Positions 7,061 to 9,846 of a stretch of 9,846 nt of DNA are shown in pieces (within the stretch, counting starts at the first letter, position 1; every line of letters starts with the position of its first letter). This DNA is from SZUA-217 sp034658975 (GTDB lineage Bacteria > Actinomycetota > Acidimicrobiia > Spongiisociales > ZC4RG35), in the NCBI GenBank assembly GCA_034658975.1, contig JAYEGJ010000084.1:1-9846 (forward strand), in the 5' to 3' direction. The notes below the pieces were generated by a model that saw only the letters and a program-made list of their open reading frames with translations, searched no databases and was not told where the DNA came from. Position numbers and translations under genes: made by a program.

Positions 7061-8236
7061 ATCCTGAGCGGCCAGGGCGGCCACTATCTGATCGAGGAGC
7101 CTCTCAGCCACCTCTGACTTCGGCATCTGGTCCCATGGGTCGGTGGTTCCGTCGGAATCGATCAACACCACGCGATTGGTGTCGGTTCCGAATCCCGAGC
7201 CGGGCTCGGTCACGTTGTTGTAGACGAGCAGGTCGACTTGCTTCTGGCGGGTCTTCTCGATGGCGCGGTCCACTCCCCCGGTCTCGGCGGCAAAGCCGAC
7301 GACGAAGGGACGGCGGTCTCGCGCCACGACGCCGGCAAGGATGTCTGGCGTCGCTTCGAGGGCTATGGATTCCATTCCCTCTGCTCTCGAGAGCTTCTCT
7401 GCGTGAGATGTCGATGGCCTGAAGTCCGCCACGGCGGCCGCCATCACCGCGATATCCATTTCCCTCGCTGCGACCGCGTCGGCCATCTCCTGCGCCGTAG
7501 CGACTCGCACCACTTCGACACTCCTGTTCACCGGAAGCTCCGAGGTGGTGACGAGGGTGACCTTCATCCCGCGACGGGAGGCCTCATTGGCAATGGCATG
7601 GCCCATCTTTCCGGACGACCGGTTGCCGATATAGCGAACCGGGTCGATCGGTTCGCGGGTACCGCCTGCGGTGATCAGGATCTTCGGGGCGTCCGCGGAA
7701 GGTAGAAGCTGGGTTTCAATAGCGGCGACGATCTCCTCCGGCTCGGTCATTCGCCCAATTCCCACGTCGCCTCCGGCGAGATCACCTGTCTCTGGTCCCA
7801 CCATTTGATAGCCGTCATCGAGAAGGACTCTGATGTTCCGCTGGGTCGCGGGGTGCTCCCACATCTCCGTGTGCATGGCGGGAGCCAGAAGAACGGTGGC
7901 TTTCGTGGCGAGCAGCGTGGCCGGCACGAGGCCGGAGGAGATGCCGTTGGCGATCTTGCCGATGGTCGACGCCGTGGCCGGCGCTACCACGACCAGATCG
8001 CACCAGCGGGCGAGCTCTGTGTGCGGAGAGACTGACTCCTGGGAGAAAAGGGAAGTCACCGGCTGAGCGCCTGTGATTGCGGCGAAGGTCTGAGCGCCGA
8101 CGAACTTCGATGCCGACTCGGAGAGGATGACCTTCACTTCTGCGCCGGCCTCGATCAATCTTCGGGCAAGTATGGCCGACTTGTAGGCGGCTACACCCCC
8201 GGTGACGGCGAGTAGAACCCGCCGGCCGTCGAGCAT
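7058..8236 (-). CDS. coaBC: Bifunctional CoaBC: phosphopantothenoylcysteine decarboxylase / synthetase
   Basis: CoaBC joins cysteine to 4'-phosphopantothenate (CoaB half, CTP-dependent) and decarboxylates the product with FMN (CoaC half), giving 4'-phosphopantetheine for coenzyme A. The CoaC domain is residues 1-175: LLAVTGGVAAYKS (8-20), catalytic His72 in SPHTELARW, PATASTIGKIANG (86-98) and PAMHTEMW (119-126). The CoaB domain has TAGGTREPIDPVRYIGN followed by RSSGKMG, and NNVTEPGSGFGTDTNRV near the C-terminus. Two differences from the E. coli enzyme are visible: His122 replaces Asn in PxMNxxMW, and Gly155 replaces the flap cysteine of the ACGD motif (here AGGD, 154-157). Both may be usual in actinobacteria. 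Length (392) is normal. ATG at 8236 abuts the rpoZ stop, with GAGG five bases upstream inside rpoZ. Confidence 0.96.
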   Translation of the reverse strand: MLDGRRVLLAVTGGVAAYKSAILARRLIEAGAEVKVILSESASKFVGAQTFAAITGAQPVTSLFSQESVSPHTELARWCDLVVVAPATASTIGKIANGISSGLVPATLLATKATVLLAPAMHTEMWEHPATQRNIRVLLDDGYQMVGPETGDLAGGDVGIGRMTEPEEIVAAIETQLLPSADAPKILITAGGTREPIDPVRYIGNRSSGKMGHAIANEASRRGMKVTLVTTSELPVNRSVEVVRVATAQEMADAVAAREMDIAVMAAAVADFRPSTSHAEKLSRAEGMESIALEATPDILAGVVARDRRPFVVGFAAETGGVDRAIEKTRQKQVDLLVYNNVTEPGSGFGTDTNRVVLIDSDGTTDPWDQMPKSEVAERLLDQIVAALAAQD

Positions 8237-8458
8237 TTATTCCTCGACGGTCTCGACTGCGACCTTGCCCTCGGCGATCTCTTCCATGGCAATGGTGAGC
8301 GGCTTGCGGGAGAGAGTTTGAACCTGAGGCGGCACGAACTCGCCGTATCCAACACCTAGCTGATGAAAGTAGCTGTTGATCTGGCGGGCCCTGCGTGCCG
8401 AAACGACAACTGTGGCGAACCGGTTGCCGATTTGGTCAATGACGTCTTCGATTTTCAT
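8237..8458 (-). CDS. rpoZ: RNA polymerase omega subunit
   Basis: Omega is the small subunit that wraps the beta-prime C-terminus and helps RNA polymerase assembly. The 73-residue protein has the conserved helix FATVVVSARRARQINSYF at 14-31, and KPLTIAMEEIAEGKV at 52-66, which matches the 'KPLsiAl.EIa.Gkl' region of actinobacterial omega. It lacks the longer N-terminal extension of mycobacterial homologues, so it is a compact form. ATG at 8458 is preceded by AAGGA four bases upstream. It lies 33 bases after gmk and touches coaBC, the standard order in actinobacteria. Confidence 0.95.
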   Translation of the reverse strand: MKIEDVIDQIGNRFATVVVSARRARQINSYFHQLGVGYGEFVPPQVQTLSRKPLTIAMEEIAEGKVAVETVEE

Positions 8459-8491
8459 GTGGTCCTTAAGGGGTGAACACGAGATGCTACC

Positions 8492-9031
8492 TCAGCGCGA
8501 GCCAATAATCAGATTCGCGACCTCTTCGGTGGCCTCATCGAGATCACGGTTGATCACTACATGATCGAACAATTCCTTGGCCTCGACAATCTGGCCGGCG
8601 GCGATGGCGAGACGCCCCCGAATGTCCTCCTCGGAGGTGTCACCGCGGCCGCGTAAACGTGCCTCCAGGTCGGCCAGCGACGGTGCGGCGATGAAGATCA
8701 TCAGTGCCTCCGGTCGCTGTTCCCTCACCTGACGAGCCCCCACGAGCTCGATGTCGAGGAGGATGTCCCTGCCCGCTTCGATGGCCTCTTCGATCGGGCG
8801 GGTGGGCGTCCCGTAGAAACGACCGTTGTACTCGGCCCACTCAAGCAGTTCGCCGGCATCGCGGAGCGATAGAAACTCCTCGACGGTCAAGAACCAGTAG
8901 TCGACTCCGTGGGTCTCGTCGGGCCGGGCAAGACGGGTGGTGGCGGACACCGAGAAGTCGATATCGTGACCGTGGAGAATTCGGTGAATGATTGTGGTCT
9001 TCCCGGAGCCTGACGGGCCCGAGATGACCAC
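8492..9031 (-). CDS. gmk: Guanylate kinase
   Basis: Gmk phosphorylates GMP (and dGMP) to the diphosphate with ATP, essential for GTP supply. From GTG at 9031 the protein has 179 residues with the P-loop GPSGSGKT at 5-12, the GMP-binding segment SATTRLARPDETHGVDYWF at 29-47, EYNGRFYGTP, the lid region RLRGRGDTSEEDIRGRL, and NRDLDEA near the C-terminus. The GTG start is probably too short: in-frame codons upstream read LSSPDAKGRLV before VISGPSG, resembling the usual 'kGrLfVISGPSG' N-terminus. No ATG, GTG or TTG lies in that extension (an in-frame TAG stands at 9064-9062), but CTG at 9061, 9 bases after GAGG (9074-9071), would include it and overlap the mihF end by 14 bases. CTG at 9034 is a third option. 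GTG at 9031 also has AAGG upstream, so I keep it as the conservative coordinate. Confidence 0.95.
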   Translation of the reverse strand: MVISGPSGSGKTTIIHRILHGHDIDFSVSATTRLARPDETHGVDYWFLTVEEFLSLRDAGELLEWAEYNGRFYGTPTRPIEEAIEAGRDILLDIELVGARQVREQRPEALMIFIAAPSLADLEARLRGRGDTSEEDIRGRLAIAAGQIVEAKELFDHVVINRDLDEATEEVANLIIGSR

Positions 9032-9047
9032 CAGCCGGCCCTTCGCG

Positions 9048-9362
9048 TCAGGAGAACTCAGCTAGCAAAGCCTCTCTCTGCTTGTCACCGAGGCCCCGGA
9101 TACGCCGGTTCTCGGAGATGCCGATGGACTCCATCAGACGCTTGGCCTTGATCTTGCCCGTTCCGGGCATCGCCGCAATCAGCGATTCGACCTTGAGGCC
9201 GGCAATCAGCTCGTCCTCGTCCGCTTCTGCGAGCAGCTCGGCAAGGGTCATCGCCCCGGTCTTGAGGCGCTCCTTCTTTTCGGCCCTCACCCGGCGTGCC
9301 TTGGCAGCCTTTTCAAGGGCCTTCTTGCGTTGCTCGTCCGTCAGCTGGGGTGGCTGTGCCAT
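9048..9362 (-). CDS. mihF: Mycobacterial-type integration host factor (mIHF)
   Basis: mIHF is an actinobacterial nucleoid-associated protein, unrelated to E. coli IHF, that bends DNA, shapes the chromosome and was found as a host factor for phage L5 integration. The 104-residue protein begins MAQPPQLTDEQRKKALEKAA and continues with a basic coiled helix (KAARRVRAEKKERLK-like composition). The C-terminal DNA-binding part has VESLIAAMPGTGKIKAKRLM and ends RRIRGLGDKQREALLAEF, closely matching the family's 'RRLRGLGdrQRkaLLekF' end. ATG at 9362 was chosen because homologues start at this point; the frame is open to 9449, but the extra residues look like untranslated leader. It is the first gene of the operon and its stop lies just before, or inside, the start of gmk. 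Confidence 0.95.
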   Translation of the reverse strand: MAQPPQLTDEQRKKALEKAAKARRVRAEKKERLKTGAMTLAELLAEADEDELIAGLKVESLIAAMPGTGKIKAKRLMESIGISENRRIRGLGDKQREALLAEFS

Positions 9363-9379
9363 GACTCCTAAGACTCCTC
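9363..9379 (-). promoter_or_regulatory. Duplicated Shine-Dalgarno site before mihF
   Basis: The heptamer AGGAGTC occurs twice in tandem just upstream of the mihF ATG, at 9378-9372 and 9369-9363 on the minus strand. The far copy has its AGGAG 11 bases from the ATG and the near copy only 2 bases, so the far copy is at the edge of the working range and the near copy is too close. This is the strongest ribosome site in the window and contrasts with the absent sites of metK, def and rpe. Confidence 0.55.
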
Positions 9380-9439
9380 GATCGCTTCCGGCCTCATCGG
9401 CCCTGCATTCGGACGTTAGCCTTTGTCGTCTCATGACCG

Positions 9440-9467
9440 ACCCTCTCACCGGCTACGGTCGTGTCAA
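9440..9467 (-). promoter_or_regulatory. Candidate promoter of the mihF operon
   Basis: A perfect TTGACA (-35) lies at 9467-9462 on the minus strand in the only sizeable intergenic gap, 9363-9527. Sixteen bases downstream is GAGGGT (9445-9440), which has only the A at position 2 and T at position 6 of a -10 box. Transcription would start about 70 bases before mihF. The -35 is convincing but the -10 is poor; TAACGT further downstream (near 9418) is another possible -10. The rest of the gap shows nothing recognisable. Confidence 0.35.
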
Positions 9468-9503
9468 GGTCGTAGGTCTCTTCAGAAACGATGGTCGGGT
9501 TCT

Positions 9504-9528
9504 GGGGTGGAGGGCCCGCACCCACCCC
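9504..9528 (-). terminator. GC-rich hairpin at the end of the HNH gene, possible terminator
   Basis: On the minus strand GGGGTGG (9528-9522) can pair perfectly with CCACCCC (9510-9504) across an 11-base loop. The stem begins in the last base of the HNH gene's TAG stop codon. There is no U-run after it, so it is not a classic intrinsic terminator, but stems of this kind are common at gene ends in high-GC genomes. It lies between the HNH gene and the candidate mihF promoter, where a transcript end is expected. Confidence 0.4.
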
Positions 9529-9846
9529 TAGGGTTTTCGTCGTGTTCCGACGAGTTCGAGTTGGGTGATGAGGAGTTCTTCGGCTTCTTCGTTGTCGTGG
9601 ATGAGGGTGTGGTGGTAGCGGCAGAGGAGGCATAGGTTGGTGAGGATGGTTTCGCCTCCGTCGGCCCAGTGGATGATGTGGTGGACGTCGCACCATCTTG
9701 GGCTTCTCCCGCATCCGGTGACCACGCAGTGGCGGTCTCTGGCGATGACTGCTCTTCGGGTGGCTGCGGGGATGACCCTGGTTTTGCGGCCGATGTCGAT
9801 GATCTCCGATGCGGGGTTCCACACGATGCGACTGATCGAAGCGTCA
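9528..9846 (-). CDS. DUF222-type HNH endonuclease, C-terminal part (cut by window edge)
   Basis: Only the last 105 codons are in the window; the frame stays open to the right edge. The visible residues carry the HNH nuclease domain: IGRKTRVIPAATRRA, RDRHCVVTGC, then CDVHHIIHWADGG with the HH pair, NLCLLCRYHHTLIH with the CxxHH and final His. Two Cys pairs can form the structural zinc site. This layout matches the C-terminal HNH domain of DUF222 proteins, which occur in many copies in actinobacterial genomes and include the 13E12-repeat proteins of mycobacteria. After the nuclease there is only a short acidic tail ending in RRKP. Cellular role is not established; an association with repeats or mobile elements is inferred from the family. 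The N-terminal DUF222 part lies outside the window and is not seen. It is probably a separate transcription unit from mihF. Confidence 0.88.
   Translation of the reverse strand, partial: DASISRIVWNPASEIIDIGRKTRVIPAATRRAVIARDRHCVVTGCGRSPRWCDVHHIIHWADGGETILTNLCLLCRYHHTLIHDNEEAEELLITQLELVGTRRKP

Noticed and set aside
9363..9449. N-terminal extension of mIHF to 9449
   Set aside because: Homologues start at the ATG at 9362, which has strong ribosome sites; the extension covers the probable leader.
9394..9822. 142-codon minus-strand frame across the HNH gene and the intergenic gap
   Set aside because: His/Pro/Arg-rich translation in the wrong frame of the HNH gene; the other frame holds the full HNH motif.
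1..9846. CRISPR array, tRNA, rRNA, insertion sequence or phage-like module
   Set aside because: No regularly spaced repeats, no cloverleaf-like sequence, no transposase or integrase motifs were seen; nearly all of the window is coding for housekeeping proteins.

Overview
This window is a tightly packed, single-strand block of housekeeping genes from a high-GC actinobacterium. All twelve genes that I can support lie on the minus strand, so transcription runs from right to left. The best lineage marker is mIHF (9048-9362), an actinobacterial nucleoid protein. The order mihF-gmk-rpoZ-coaBC-metK-priA-def-fmt-rpe-ribD-ribE matches the conserved actinobacterial neighbourhood (compare Mycobacterium tuberculosis Rv1388-Rv1412). 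The frequent GTG starts, missing Shine-Dalgarno sites and compact genes suggest a deep-branching group such as Acidimicrobiia, but that placement is an inference.

Layout in the direction of transcription. At the right edge (9528-9846) is the C-terminal end of a DUF222-type HNH endonuclease, followed by a GC-rich hairpin. The 165-base gap 9363-9527 is the only real intergenic region; it probably holds the promoter of the main operon and has a duplicated Shine-Dalgarno site before mihF. Next come mihF (nucleoid/integration host factor), gmk (guanylate kinase), rpoZ (RNA polymerase omega), coaBC (coenzyme A synthesis), metK (S-adenosylmethionine synthetase), a degenerate priA-like gene, def and fmt (peptide deformylase and Met-tRNA formyltransferase, the two ends of the N-formylmethionine cycle), rpe (pentose phosphate epimerase), a receiver-GGDEF response regulator, ribD (riboflavin deaminase/reductase) and the first 41 codons of ribE (riboflavin synthase), cut by the left edge.

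The genes are joined by 4-base overlaps (metK/priA, def/fmt, rpe/regulator), direct abutment (rpoZ/coaBC, ribD/ribE) or short gaps, so most are probably co-transcribed and translationally coupled. rpe supplies ribulose 5-phosphate, a riboflavin precursor, which gives a metabolic link between rpe and the rib genes. CoaBC uses FMN, the product of the riboflavin branch.

No novel mobile or defence system is visible. The points most worth a second look are: a priA-like gene whose conserved N-terminus has no ATG, GTG or TTG start and seems to begin at CTG; the complete loss of helicase motifs and cysteines in that protein; a GGDDF-type regulator inserted between rpe and ribD where rsmB is also missing; and two genes (rpe, metK) with no Shine-Dalgarno site but a TANNNT box exactly 9 bases before a GTG start, suggesting leaderless internal promoters.
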